Part shown: positions 15,539-23,147 of the stretch, piece after piece
How the letters are laid out: each line of letters begins with the position of its first letter
Numbering within the stretch: the first letter of the stretch is position 1
NCBI GenBank assembly: GCA_001508155.1
Contig: LGFI01000014.1
Span: forward strand, 1-48,978
Direction of reading: 5' to 3'
Length of the DNA: 48,978 bases
Source of the DNA: Acetothermia bacterium 64_32
GTDB lineage: Bacteria; Bipolaricaulota; Bipolaricaulia; Bipolaricaulales; Bipolaricaulaceae
The notes under the pieces: generated by a model
What the model was told of the DNA's origin: nothing
Databases searched by the model: none
What the model saw: the letters and a program-made list of their open reading frames with translations, nothing else
Program-made: the position numbers and the translations under genes

Positions 15539-18316
15539 TTACTTATCCTTTCCGCAGCAGTGTTTGTACTTTTTCCCTGAGCCACAGGGACAGGGGTCGT
15601 TGCGCCCCACCTTCTTTTGCCGTGACGGGTGACGGCTGACGGGTGACGGGTTCGCCGGGGTGGCGGCTGAGGCGGTGCTGGCGGCCGCCCCCACCGGGAT
15701 TGCCTCCGGGGGCGGCGGGGCCCCTCGCACCGAAAGTTTCGGGGACAAAAGGAACGTGAGGGCCTCCTCCTCTGCCCGGAGGAGCATCTCCTGGAACAGC
15801 CGGTGTGCCTCCCGCTTGAACTCCACCAAGGGGTCCCTCCCCCCGTAGGCCCGCCAGCCGATCACCTCCTTTAGGTCATCCAGCTCCAGAAGGTGCTGCC
15901 GCCAGTTTTCGTCCACCACCCTGAGGAGCACCAGGCGGGCCACGATGGGGAAGTGGGGCGCCAGCCGCTCCCGCTGCCGCTCGAGCTGCCCCACCAAGGC
16001 CTCCCTTACCCGCTCCACCAACGCATCCCACCTCTTGGCCTGGGAGAGGGCCTCCGGGCCGGGGGCGGGCTCGGAGAGGCGCGCCAGCGCCTTGGCAAGG
16101 CCCTCAAGGTCCCAGGCCTCGGGGCCGGACGAGGGCGGGGCGTATCTCTCGGTGAGAAGTTCAGCGTACTCCCCGATCATCTCGGACAGGTACCCCATGA
16201 GCTCTTCTACGTCGGGGGGCTTGCCATCTCCCGGAAGGAGGAACCTTTCCCTCAGCGCGTAGATGGCCTCGCGCTGCTTTGCCATGACCTCGTCGTATTC
16301 AAGGAGCCTTTTTCGGATCTCGAAGTTTCTTTCCTCCACCCTTTTTTGCGCCCTGCGGATGGCCCGGGTGAGGAGGTCGTGGGTGATGGGCTCCCCCTCC
16401 TTCACCCCCAATCTTTCCATGAGGGAGGCGATCCTCTCCCCCCCGAAGATGCGCAAAAGGTCGTCCTCCAGGGACATGAAGAACTGGGCCGAGCCCGGGT
16501 CCCCCTGGCGGCCGGCCCGCCCGGCCAGCTGATCGTCTATCCTGCGCGCCTCATGGCGCTGGCAGCCGATCACGTGCAGGCCCCCTTCATAAAGCCCCTC
16601 CTTCCACTCCTCGGGGCGGAAGGGACGCCCGGTCTCCTGACACCATTTCTTTATCTGAGCGAGGCACCTTTTGGCATAGGGGGAGCTTGGGTCAGCCTTC
16701 CGCACGATCCTGGCGCGCTCCTCTTCCGCCTCTTTTTTATACTTTTCAAAAAGTTCTCTGTATTTTTCCTGCTCCTCGTCCGGGTCGGCTTCTTGGCGGG
16801 CGCGGAATTCGGGGTTGCCGCCGAGCAGGATATCCGTGCCCCGGCCGGCCATGTTGGTGGCGATGGTGATGGCCCCGAGCCTCCCTGCCTGGGCCACGAT
16901 CTGGGCCTCCCGCTCGTGGTGCTTGGCGTTCAGCACCTGATGCGGAAGCCCCCTCCGCTTGAGGAGCCTCGAGAGCTGCTCGGAGTCCTCGATGGAGGTG
17001 GTGCCGATGAGGACCGGGAATCCTTCCTTGTGAAGCCGCTCCACCTCGTCGGCCACCGCCTCGAACTTGGCCTTCTTCGTGCGGTAGATCACGTCCGGAA
17101 GGGCTTGCCGGATCATGGGGCGGTTGGTGGGGATCTGGACCACATCCAGCCCGTAGATCTCCTTGAACTCCGATTCCTCGGTCTTGGCGGTGCCCGTCAT
17201 TCCCGAAAGGCCCTTATAGAGGCGGAAATAATGCTGCAGGGTGATCTGGGCCAGGGTCTGGGACTCCCGCTGGATGGTGAGGCCCTCTTTGGCCTCGATG
17301 GCCTGGTGCAGGCCCCCAGAGTAGCGGCGGTCGGGCATGAGCCGGCCGGTGAACTCGTCCACGATGATCACCCGACCGTCCTTGACGATGTAGTCCCGAT
17401 CGCGTTTGAAGAAGACGCGCGCCCGGAGGGCGGTCTCAAGGTGGTGCAGGGCCAAGGTCGCCCGGGGGTCGAACATGTTCTCGAACTTCAAGATCTTTTC
17501 GGCCTTGGCGATCCCCTGGTCGGTGAGGGTGAGGCGGCGGTGTTCCTCGTCCACCTCGTAGTCCTCCCCCTCCCGGAAGAGCCTGGCGATCCTGGCGAAC
17601 TCCTTGAACATGCGAGCTGTCTCTTTCGTGGGGCCGGAGATGATGAGGGGGGTTCTCGCCTCGTCGATTAAGATGTAGTCGATTTCGTCTACGATGGCGT
17701 AGTCCAAAGGACCTTGTACTTTCTGGTCCTCTGAGATCACCATGTGGTCCCTGAGGTAGTCGAAGCCGAACTGGGCGTTGGTGCCATAGGTGATGTCGGC
17801 CTGGTAGGCGGCCTTCCTCTCCTCGGGGTCCATCCCCTCCTGGATGAGGCCCACCTTGAGGCCCAAAAACTCGTAAACCGGCCCCATCCAGTGGCGGTCC
17901 CGCCGGGCCAGGTAGTCGTTCACCGTGACGATGTGGACCTTTCCTACCAGGGCGTTGAGGTAGGCGGGCATGGTGGCCACCAGGGTCTTCCCCTCGCCGG
18001 TCTTCATCTCGGCGATGCGGCGCTGGTGGAGGACGATCCCCCCCAAGACCTGGACGTCGTAGGGGTAGAGGCCGATGGTCCTTTTGGCAGCCTCCCTGAC
18101 CACCGCGAACGCCTCGGGGAGGAGGTCGTCCAGGGTCTCCCCTTGGGAGAGGCGAGCCTTGAACTCATCGGTTTTGGCGCGCAGCTCCGCGTCGGAAAGG
18201 GCCCGGACCCGATCGGCCAGGGAGTTCACCTCCTCCAAGATCGGCAAGAGCCGCTTGAGCTTCTGCTCGTTGGTCTGGCCGAAGACGAAGTCCACGGCCT
18301 GCCTAAAGGACACCAT
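15539..18316 (-). CDS. secA: Preprotein translocase ATPase SecA
   Basis: Motor that pushes preproteins through SecYEG. Landmarks are Walker A AEMKTGEGKTLVAT, the DEAD-like Walker B YAIVDEIDYILIDEARTPLIISG, the preprotein-crosslinking domain, helicase domain 2 with TNMAGRGTDILLGGNPEF, GGLHVIGCQRHEARRIDDQLAGRAGRQGDPG, and the C-terminal zinc motif CPCGSGKKYKHCC. At 925 residues it is full length. Just before the zinc motif the linker contains NPSPVSRHPSRQ, which is a translated heptamer DNA repeat. The ATG at 18316 lies only eight bases from a TATAGT -10 box and has no ribosome site, so translation may be leaderless. Confidence 0.97.
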   Translation of the reverse strand: MVSFRQAVDFVFGQTNEQKLKRLLPILEEVNSLADRVRALSDAELRAKTDEFKARLSQGETLDDLLPEAFAVVREAAKRTIGLYPYDVQVLGGIVLHQRRIAEMKTGEGKTLVATMPAYLNALVGKVHIVTVNDYLARRDRHWMGPVYEFLGLKVGLIQEGMDPEERKAAYQADITYGTNAQFGFDYLRDHMVISEDQKVQGPLDYAIVDEIDYILIDEARTPLIISGPTKETARMFKEFARIARLFREGEDYEVDEEHRRLTLTDQGIAKAEKILKFENMFDPRATLALHHLETALRARVFFKRDRDYIVKDGRVIIVDEFTGRLMPDRRYSGGLHQAIEAKEGLTIQRESQTLAQITLQHYFRLYKGLSGMTGTAKTEESEFKEIYGLDVVQIPTNRPMIRQALPDVIYRTKKAKFEAVADEVERLHKEGFPVLIGTTSIEDSEQLSRLLKRRGLPHQVLNAKHHEREAQIVAQAGRLGAITIATNMAGRGTDILLGGNPEFRARQEADPDEEQEKYRELFEKYKKEAEEERARIVRKADPSSPYAKRCLAQIKKWCQETGRPFRPEEWKEGLYEGGLHVIGCQRHEARRIDDQLAGRAGRQGDPGSAQFFMSLEDDLLRIFGGERIASLMERLGVKEGEPITHDLLTRAIRRAQKRVEERNFEIRKRLLEYDEVMAKQREAIYALRERFLLPGDGKPPDVEELMGYLSEMIGEYAELLTERYAPPSSGPEAWDLEGLAKALARLSEPAPGPEALSQAKRWDALVERVREALVGQLERQRERLAPHFPIVARLVLLRVVDENWRQHLLELDDLKEVIGWRAYGGRDPLVEFKREAHRLFQEMLLRAEEEALTFLLSPKLSVRGAPPPPEAIPVGAAASTASAATPANPSPVSRHPSRQKKVGRNDPCPCGSGKKYKHCCGKDK
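15621..15650. repeat. Heptamer repeat inside secA
   Basis: Four seven-base units (GTGACGG, GTGACGG, CTGACGG, GTGACGG) lie within the coding sequence of the SecA C-terminal linker and are read in frame on the minus strand. Three units make 21 bases, so the repeat translates as a periodic seven-residue peptide related to SPVTRHP. Confidence 0.85.
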
Positions 18317-18324
18317 GGCAAACG

Positions 18325-18353
18325 ACTATACGACCCCGGCCCGGGGGCCGCAA
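18325..18353 (-). promoter_or_regulatory. Promoter of secA with near-leaderless start
   Basis: Minus strand TTGCGG (18353-18348), a 17-base spacer and TATAGT (18330-18325). Only eight bases separate the -10 box from the secA ATG, which predicts a 5' UTR of 0-2 bases. Confidence 0.68.
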
Positions 18354-18365
18354 CGCCCCGTCGAC

Positions 18366-19115
18366 CTATTCCCGCCCCGGGGAAAGGACTTGGAAGACCA
18401 GGGATCTGAGGCGCCCATAGTGGGTGCCGCGCCAGTAGAGCTTCCCGCAGCGCTGGCACATCACGTACTCCTCAAGCCAGGCCGCGGTACGTGGGGGGAT
18501 ACGTTCGATCACGTCCTCCTTCTTAACCTGGGCTAAACGGCCGCCACACTCAAGGCAGCGGCTGAAAGGGCGCACCAGCCCCAGAAGGTCGAAGCGGCGG
18601 ATGACCTCCCTTGCCTGCTCCACCGGCCGGTCGGCCCGCACCCAGTAGCCGCGGGTGAGGGCGCCGTGTTTTAAGAGGTGACGATCCCGGGTGAGGAGGA
18701 TCCGCCCTTCTCTCACCGAGGTCTCGACGAGCCAGCGATCCTCGGCGTCGGGGTAAAACTCCACATCGAAGCCCAGAAGCCGCAAGATGCGAGCGAGCTT
18801 CCTCAAATGAACGTCGGCCACGAAGGCGGGGTGCCTGAGCGGGCAAGGCCTGAGCCTGGTGAGGGGGGAGATGTCCAGGGACTCGAACATCGGGTACACC
18901 GCCACCCGGTCGCCGTCCCGTAGCCTGAAGGAGAAGGGCACCGACTCGCCGTTCACCAGGATCAGGTCCACCTCGACGTGCGGGACCCCTAGCGCCTCGA
19001 TGGCGTCCTTCACCGCCGGGCTCCCCAGGAAGCGGTAGGTGAACTCCCGCCCCCGCCTTCCCGGCGGCAGGAAATCGTTGAGCTCGGCGTAGAATCGGAA
19101 CGTGGCCTCGGACAC
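18366..19115 (-). CDS. Ubiquitin-like / Mut7-C RNase domain protein
   Basis: Two-part protein of 249 residues. The N-terminus (residues 1-85) looks like the ubiquitin-like/MoaD-like fold found fused to Mut7-C, with RFYAELNDFLPPGRRG and the loop LRDGDRVAVYPMFES. The C-terminus (residues 98-245) is a Mut7-C domain of PIN-like fold: ADVHLRKLARILRLLGFDVEFY, LVETSVREGRILLTRDRHLLK, then a zinc ribbon CLECGG...CQRCGKLYWRGTHY. Mut7-C domains are predicted RNases related to the C-terminus of animal Mut-7; the bacterial role is not established. GTG 19115 is the only suitable start and lies eight bases after a TAAAAT -10-like box. Divergent from the ManC fusion gene. Confidence 0.88.
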   Translation of the reverse strand: MSEATFRFYAELNDFLPPGRRGREFTYRFLGSPAVKDAIEALGVPHVEVDLILVNGESVPFSFRLRDGDRVAVYPMFESLDISPLTRLRPCPLRHPAFVADVHLRKLARILRLLGFDVEFYPDAEDRWLVETSVREGRILLTRDRHLLKHGALTRGYWVRADRPVEQAREVIRRFDLLGLVRPFSRCLECGGRLAQVKKEDVIERIPPRTAAWLEEYVMCQRCGKLYWRGTHYGRLRSLVFQVLSPGRE

Positions 19116-19123
19116 GCCGCATC

Positions 19124-19129
19124 ATTTTA
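19124..19129 (-). promoter_or_regulatory. -10 box with near-leaderless start, Mut7-C gene
   Basis: Minus strand TAAAAT (19129-19124), eight bases before the GTG start. The expected -35 position is poor. The distance matches the -10-to-start spacing of secA and pyrB. Confidence 0.45.
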
Positions 19130-19144
19130 ACCCCTCTCTCCCTG

Positions 19145-19153
19145 TGGTAGAAT
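19145..19153 (+). promoter_or_regulatory. Extended -10 promoter of the ManC fusion gene
   Basis: TG-G-TAGAAT (19145-19153), an extended -10 element without a good -35, about 39 bases before the GTG start. Confidence 0.5.
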
Positions 19154-19191
19154 GTCCTGATTCGTTGAAGTGATCGATTAGGAGGTGACAG

Positions 19192-21276
19192 GTGAGCGTT
19201 TACGCGGTGATCATGGCCGGGGGGAAGGGGGAGAGGCTTTGGCCGGCCTCCACCCCGGCCCGGCCCAAACCGTTTCTCCCGCTGGGGGAAGGAGGGGAGA
19301 CTCTTATCCAGGCCACCTACGACCGGGTGCTGCCCCTGACCGGCCGGGAGCGCCTGTACGTGGTCGCCGACTCGGCGCTTGCCCCTCGGGTCAAGGCCGC
19401 CCTGGGCCTGGCGGATTCCCAGCTCTTGGTTGAACCCCAGGGCCGCAACACCGCCCCGGCCGTGGGCCTCGCCGCCCTTGCAGTCTCCCTCGTCGATCCC
19501 GAGGGGATCACGATCGTCCTTCCGGCGGACCACCTGATAGAGGACGAAGAGGGCTTCCGCAGCGCACTTGAGGCGGCCGCCCAAGCGGGAGGGGAGGGGC
19601 ACCTCGTTACGCTGGGGATAAAGCCCACCTCCCCGGCCACCGGCTACGGCTACATCCAACGGGGGGAACTTCTGGGCTCCGCCCACGGGCACGATATATA
19701 CAAGGTGAAAAGGTTTACGGAAAAGCCGGATGAGGAGACCGCGCGGCGCTTCCTCTCTGCGGGGGGCTACTACTGGAACTCGGGGATCTTCGTGTGGCAG
19801 GCCGCCCGGATCCTGGAGGAGATAGATCGTTTCCTGCCCAAGCTCTCCCAGGCCCTTAAGGGGCTGGCCGGGCTGTGGGGAAAGCCCGGCTGGGAGGACG
19901 CCTTGAGGAGGGCGTGGCAGGAGGTGGAGGCCATCTCCATCGACTACGGGGTGATGGAGCGAGCTGAGGATGTGGTGGTGATCCCGGTGGGCTTCGGCTG
20001 GCATGACCTTGGGGACTGGCAGGCGGTGTGGGAGGTGCTTCCCAAGGACGGGGCTGGCGTGGCCGCGCGGGGGGAGCACCTGGGGGTGGACACCGCTCGG
20101 GCCCTGATCTGGGTGCGCCCCGGGAAGACGGTGGCCACCTTGGGGGTGTCGGATGTGGCCATCGTGGACACCCAGGAGGCGCTCCTTGTGGCGGACATGA
20201 AAAGAACCCAAAAGGTGCGGGAGCTCGCCAGGCAGGCGCAGGCGGCCCCTCCAGAGTGGGATAAACTCCTTAAGCTGGATACCTCGGGGATGCTGGAGGT
20301 GGTAGCCGGCTTCCCGGATCAGTGTCGCCGGGGCCTGGAGTTGGGGGAGGAGGTAGACCTTCCACCGGGGCTTTCCGGTTTTTCCCGGGTGGTGTGTGTG
20401 GGGATGGGGGGCTCGGGGATCACCGGTGACCTCTTGGGGAGGCTCCTTTCCGTTCCCGTGGTCTCCTTCCGGGGCTACCGGGTGCCGGGCTACATCGGGG
20501 AGGAGACGCTCCTCGTCGGGGTGAGCTACTCGGGGAACACCGAGGAGACGCTTTCGGCCTTCCAGGAGGGGCTTTCCCGCACCCGGCGGGCCCTGGCCAT
20601 CTCCTCGGGGGGGAAGCTAAGGGAGCTTTGTGCCAAGCGGAGGATCCCCTGGATCGGGATCCCGAGTGGCTATCAACCCCGGGCGGCGCTGGGGTACCTC
20701 CTTTTCACCCTGCTTTCCGTGCTGCGCCGGCTTGGCGCCGCCCACCTGGACCTGAAAGAGGCCCTGGAGGTGCTTGCCGGGCAGGCCAAGGCCCTGGGGC
20801 CGGGGAGCCCCGGGAACCGGGCCCAGGCCATCGCCCAGGCCCTGGCCGGGGGGGTGCCCTTGATCTACGGGACCAATGGGAACACCGGCCCGGTGGCCTT
20901 CCGCTGGAAGACCCAGATAAACGAGAACGCAAAGCAGCCTGCGTTCTGGGCCGAGCTTCCGGAGCTATGCCACAACGAGATCGTGGGCTGGGAGCTGGCC
21001 GAGCGGGTCCTGCCAGGAGGGCGGGTGGTGTTCCTCAGGAGCGGAAACGACCACCCCAGGGTCCAGGCCCGGATCGAAATCCTCAAGGAGGTGCTCCTAA
21101 GGCGGGGGCTTCCCTACCTGGAGGTGGAGGGGGAAGGGGAGGGCGAGGCTGCCCAGCTTTTCTCTCTCCTTTACCTTGGGGACTGGGTGAGCGTGTACCT
21201 GGCCCTCCTGAACGGGGTGGATCCAACGCCGGTGCGCCCCATCCAGGAGCTCAAAGAACGCCTGGCACAGCTTTGA
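19192..21276 (+). CDS. Fusion: mannose-1-phosphate guanylyltransferase + SIS-type phosphoglucose/phosphomannose isomerase
   Basis: A 694-residue two-enzyme protein. Residues 1 to about 340 are a GDP-mannose pyrophosphorylase: VIMAGGKGERLWPASTPARPKPFLPL, PQGRNTAPAVGLAAL, PADHLIED, FTEKPDEETA, WNSGIFVWQA and IDYGVME. From about 355 the C-terminal half matches the bifunctional PGI/PMI of the SIS family: VVCVGMGGSGITGDLLGRLL, GVSYSGNTEETLSAF, AISSGGKLRELC and a terminal ELCHNEIVGWE with likely catalytic Glu/His. It could turn fructose-6-P into mannose-6-P and mannose-1-P into GDP-mannose; the phosphomannomutase step is missing. GTG 19192 follows AGGAGGTGA. Known ManC-PMI fusions use a cupin isomerase instead. 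Both halves look intact. Confidence 0.9.
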   Translation: MSVYAVIMAGGKGERLWPASTPARPKPFLPLGEGGETLIQATYDRVLPLTGRERLYVVADSALAPRVKAALGLADSQLLVEPQGRNTAPAVGLAALAVSLVDPEGITIVLPADHLIEDEEGFRSALEAAAQAGGEGHLVTLGIKPTSPATGYGYIQRGELLGSAHGHDIYKVKRFTEKPDEETARRFLSAGGYYWNSGIFVWQAARILEEIDRFLPKLSQALKGLAGLWGKPGWEDALRRAWQEVEAISIDYGVMERAEDVVVIPVGFGWHDLGDWQAVWEVLPKDGAGVAARGEHLGVDTARALIWVRPGKTVATLGVSDVAIVDTQEALLVADMKRTQKVRELARQAQAAPPEWDKLLKLDTSGMLEVVAGFPDQCRRGLELGEEVDLPPGLSGFSRVVCVGMGGSGITGDLLGRLLSVPVVSFRGYRVPGYIGEETLLVGVSYSGNTEETLSAFQEGLSRTRRALAISSGGKLRELCAKRRIPWIGIPSGYQPRAALGYLLFTLLSVLRRLGAAHLDLKEALEVLAGQAKALGPGSPGNRAQAIAQALAGGVPLIYGTNGNTGPVAFRWKTQINENAKQPAFWAELPELCHNEIVGWELAERVLPGGRVVFLRSGNDHPRVQARIEILKEVLLRRGLPYLEVEGEGEGEAAQLFSLLYLGDWVSVYLALLNGVDPTPVRPIQELKERLAQL

Positions 21277-21280
21277 GGAA

Positions 21281-21670
21281 ATGAGGGAGGAGACGGCTGG
21301 CTGGTGGGAGCAAGGGCGACACGATCTTGGTGCAGCCCGGGCCATGTTCAAAGAGGGGATCTACTACGCCGCCGCCTTCCTCTCCCACCAGGCGGCGGAG
21401 AAGGCCCTCAAGGCCTTGCTGATCGAAAGGAGGCGGGAGCTGCCCCCCAAGACCCATAACCTTCTTGTCCTGGGGCGTCTTGCCGAGGCCCCGGAGGAGA
21501 TCATGAGCGCCCTGCGCCTCCTGAACCCAGAGTACGTGGCCTCCCGCTATCCCGATGCCGCCAACGGGATCCCCGCCGAAAACTACGATGCCGAAAAGAC
21601 GGAGAGGATCATCGCCGCGGCGGAAGAGGTCCACAGATGGGTCACCTCGGCGTTCGGGAGAAGAAGCTGA
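21281..21670 (+). CDS. HEPN-domain protein, HepT-like
   Basis: Helical HEPN protein of 129 residues, usually partner of a minimal nucleotidyltransferase. The core GIYYAAAFLSHQAAEKALKALLIE is the PF05168-type hallmark. R52-X6-H59 (in RRELPPKTH) fits the HEPN ribonuclease motif R-X4-6-H, so the RNase site appears present. The residue pattern after the His is HNL, lacking the HxY tyrosine that MntA AMPylates in the characterised type VII HepT. It overlaps the downstream nucleotidyltransferase by 34 bases. It begins four bases after the ManC fusion stop, so it shares the glycan operon's transcript. It could be a toxin or a non-toxic housekeeping HEPN. Confidence 0.85.
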   Translation: MREETAGWWEQGRHDLGAARAMFKEGIYYAAAFLSHQAAEKALKALLIERRRELPPKTHNLLVLGRLAEAPEEIMSALRLLNPEYVASRYPDAANGIPAENYDAEKTERIIAAAEEVHRWVTSAFGRRS

Positions 21671-21963
21671 AGGCCTTCCTGGCCCGGGTGAACGAGCGTT
21701 TCCCCCTGGAAAGGGCGATCCTGTTCGGCTCCCGGGCCCGTGGGGATGAGCTTAAGGACTCGGATTATGACCTGATCCTGGTTTCCCCGGCCTTCTTTGG
21801 CCTTGGTTTCTCCCAGCGCGTCGGGGAGGTTCTTAAGCTTTGGGACCTGGAGGTGGGCGTTGAGCCCCTGTGTTACACCCCGGAGGAGTTTGAGGAAAGG
21901 AGCCGGAAGATCACGATCGTGGCCGAATCCCTGAGGGAGGGGCGACAGGTTTGGCCGGACTAG
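21637..21963 (+). CDS. Minimal nucleotidyltransferase, MntA-like
   Basis: MNT-family protein of 108 residues. The motif GSRARGDELKDSDYD at residues 31-45 is an exact GSX10DXD polymerase-beta-type nucleotidyltransferase signature. Characterised MntA antitoxins transfer AMP to their HepT partner, which here is the overlapping upstream HEPN gene. ATG 21637 has GAAGAGG eight bases upstream. Its 3' end overlaps the following flavoprotein gene by 13 bases, an unusually close embedding of a toxin-antitoxin-like pair within a biosynthetic operon. Confidence 0.87.
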   Translation: MGHLGVREKKLKAFLARVNERFPLERAILFGSRARGDELKDSDYDLILVSPAFFGLGFSQRVGEVLKLWDLEVGVEPLCYTPEEFEERSRKITIVAESLREGRQVWPD

Positions 21964-23138
21964 CCGTGGAACGGTTCGATGTGGTGGTGGTGGGCGGGGG
22001 GCCGGCGGGGACCTTGGCGGCGGCTGCCGCGGCCGAGGCCGGGGCAAAGGTGTTGCTTCTTGAGCGGACTACCAAGGCGCCGCCCCGTTGCACCGGCCTG
22101 GTCAGTCCCCAAGCTGTGGAGCTCCTTTCCATCCCCCCGTCCCTGATCCGGGAGAAGATCCGTGCCGCCCGGGTTCACTCCCCCGGCGGCCAAATACTCG
22201 AGCTTTCCTCACGCAAAACCAAGGGCTACGTCATCGACAGGGCTGGGCTGGATCACCTGCTCCTTGCCCGGGCCGGGGAGGCCGGGGTGGAGGTGCGGGT
22301 CGGGGTGGCCGCCACCGGTTACGCCGAGGGGCTGGTTTACACCACCTGCGGGAAGGTGGGCTGTGAGGTCCTGATCGGGGCGGATGGGCCGGTGAGCTCG
22401 GTGGCCCGTTGGGCGGGTCTTTCCCGGCCCAGGGAGCTTTTGGTGGGGCTTCAGGCCGTCGTGCGCGCCAAAGCCCCCGGGGAAAAGGTGGAGGTGTTCC
22501 TGGGAAGACAGGTAGCCCCGGGGTTCTTCGCCTGGGCGGTCCCGGCCGGGGAGGGGGAGGTGCGGGTGGGGCTGGCCACCCAGCACGGGAAGGTCGCAGG
22601 TGAGCTCTTGGAACGGCTTTTGGCCACCCGGTTCCCGAAGGCCGAGGTGGTGGCAAAGGTCGCGGGGCTCATCCCCATCGGACCCCCGCCCCGCACCACA
22701 GAGGGACGGGTGCTCCTCGTGGGGGACGCCGCCGGGCAGGTGAAGCCCACCTCGGGGGGAGGGCTGTACTTCGGGGCTGTATGCGCCCAGCTAGCAGGCC
22801 GGCTCGCCGCCCAAGGCCCTTCAGCCCTTAAAGGGTATGAGGAAAGCTGGCGGGATGCGATCGGCGAGGAGCTCTACTTCGGCCTGCGCGCCCGCCACGT
22901 CCTCAAGCACCTCTCCGATGAGGAGATAGACAGGGCCTTCTCCGCCCTGAACGACGGAAAGCTCCTAGGATTCATCGCCGAGCAGGCCGACATCGACCGC
23001 CCCTCGGCCTTGGTGCAAAAGGTCTTAGGTAAACCCGCCCTTTGGGGGAAGCTCCTTCCGGTGGTGGATGCCCTGGGGGGCTGGGGGCGGGTGAGGAGGC
23101 TCCTTTCCGGCTTGCCCCAGGACAAGGCCACATCCTAA
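21951..23138 (+). CDS. Geranylgeranyl-reductase-family FAD-dependent oxidoreductase
   Basis: Flavoprotein of 395 residues in the geranylgeranyl reductase/lycopene-cyclase superfamily. FAD Rossmann motif DVVVVGGGPAGTLAAAAAAEAGAKVLLLER at residues 9-38, then RCTGLVSP, IGADGPVSSVARWAG, and the second FAD motif GRVLLVGDAAGQVKPTSGGGLYFG. Archaeal homologues saturate isoprenoid lipid chains. Bacterial homologues act on quinones, carotenoids or isoprenoid carriers, so a role on the undecaprenyl-type carrier of the neighbouring glycan genes is only a guess. The TTG at 21951 is used as start, with AGGGAGG ten bases upstream; GTG 21966 is the alternative and is not preceded by a ribosome site. Confidence 0.85.
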   Translation: MAGLAVERFDVVVVGGGPAGTLAAAAAAEAGAKVLLLERTTKAPPRCTGLVSPQAVELLSIPPSLIREKIRAARVHSPGGQILELSSRKTKGYVIDRAGLDHLLLARAGEAGVEVRVGVAATGYAEGLVYTTCGKVGCEVLIGADGPVSSVARWAGLSRPRELLVGLQAVVRAKAPGEKVEVFLGRQVAPGFFAWAVPAGEGEVRVGLATQHGKVAGELLERLLATRFPKAEVVAKVAGLIPIGPPPRTTEGRVLLVGDAAGQVKPTSGGGLYFGAVCAQLAGRLAAQGPSALKGYEESWRDAIGEELYFGLRARHVLKHLSDEEIDRAFSALNDGKLLGFIAEQADIDRPSALVQKVLGKPALWGKLLPVVDALGGWGRVRRLLSGLPQDKATS

Positions 23139-23147
23139 ACTTCCCTT

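Noticed and set aside
15621-15650. CRISPR-like repeat
   Set aside because: Units are 7 bases, have no spacers and lie in a coding region; this is a heptamer tract.
15893-17671. Long open frame on the plus strand opposite secA (about 590 codons)
   Set aside because: Codon pattern mirrors the G/C-ending codons of SecA on the other strand; no family sequence, ribosome site or promoter. High-GC shadow.
18550-20211. 553-codon minus-strand open frame spanning the Mut7-C gene and the ManC fusion
   Set aside because: Overlaps two well-supported genes in other frames; no homology or start signals.
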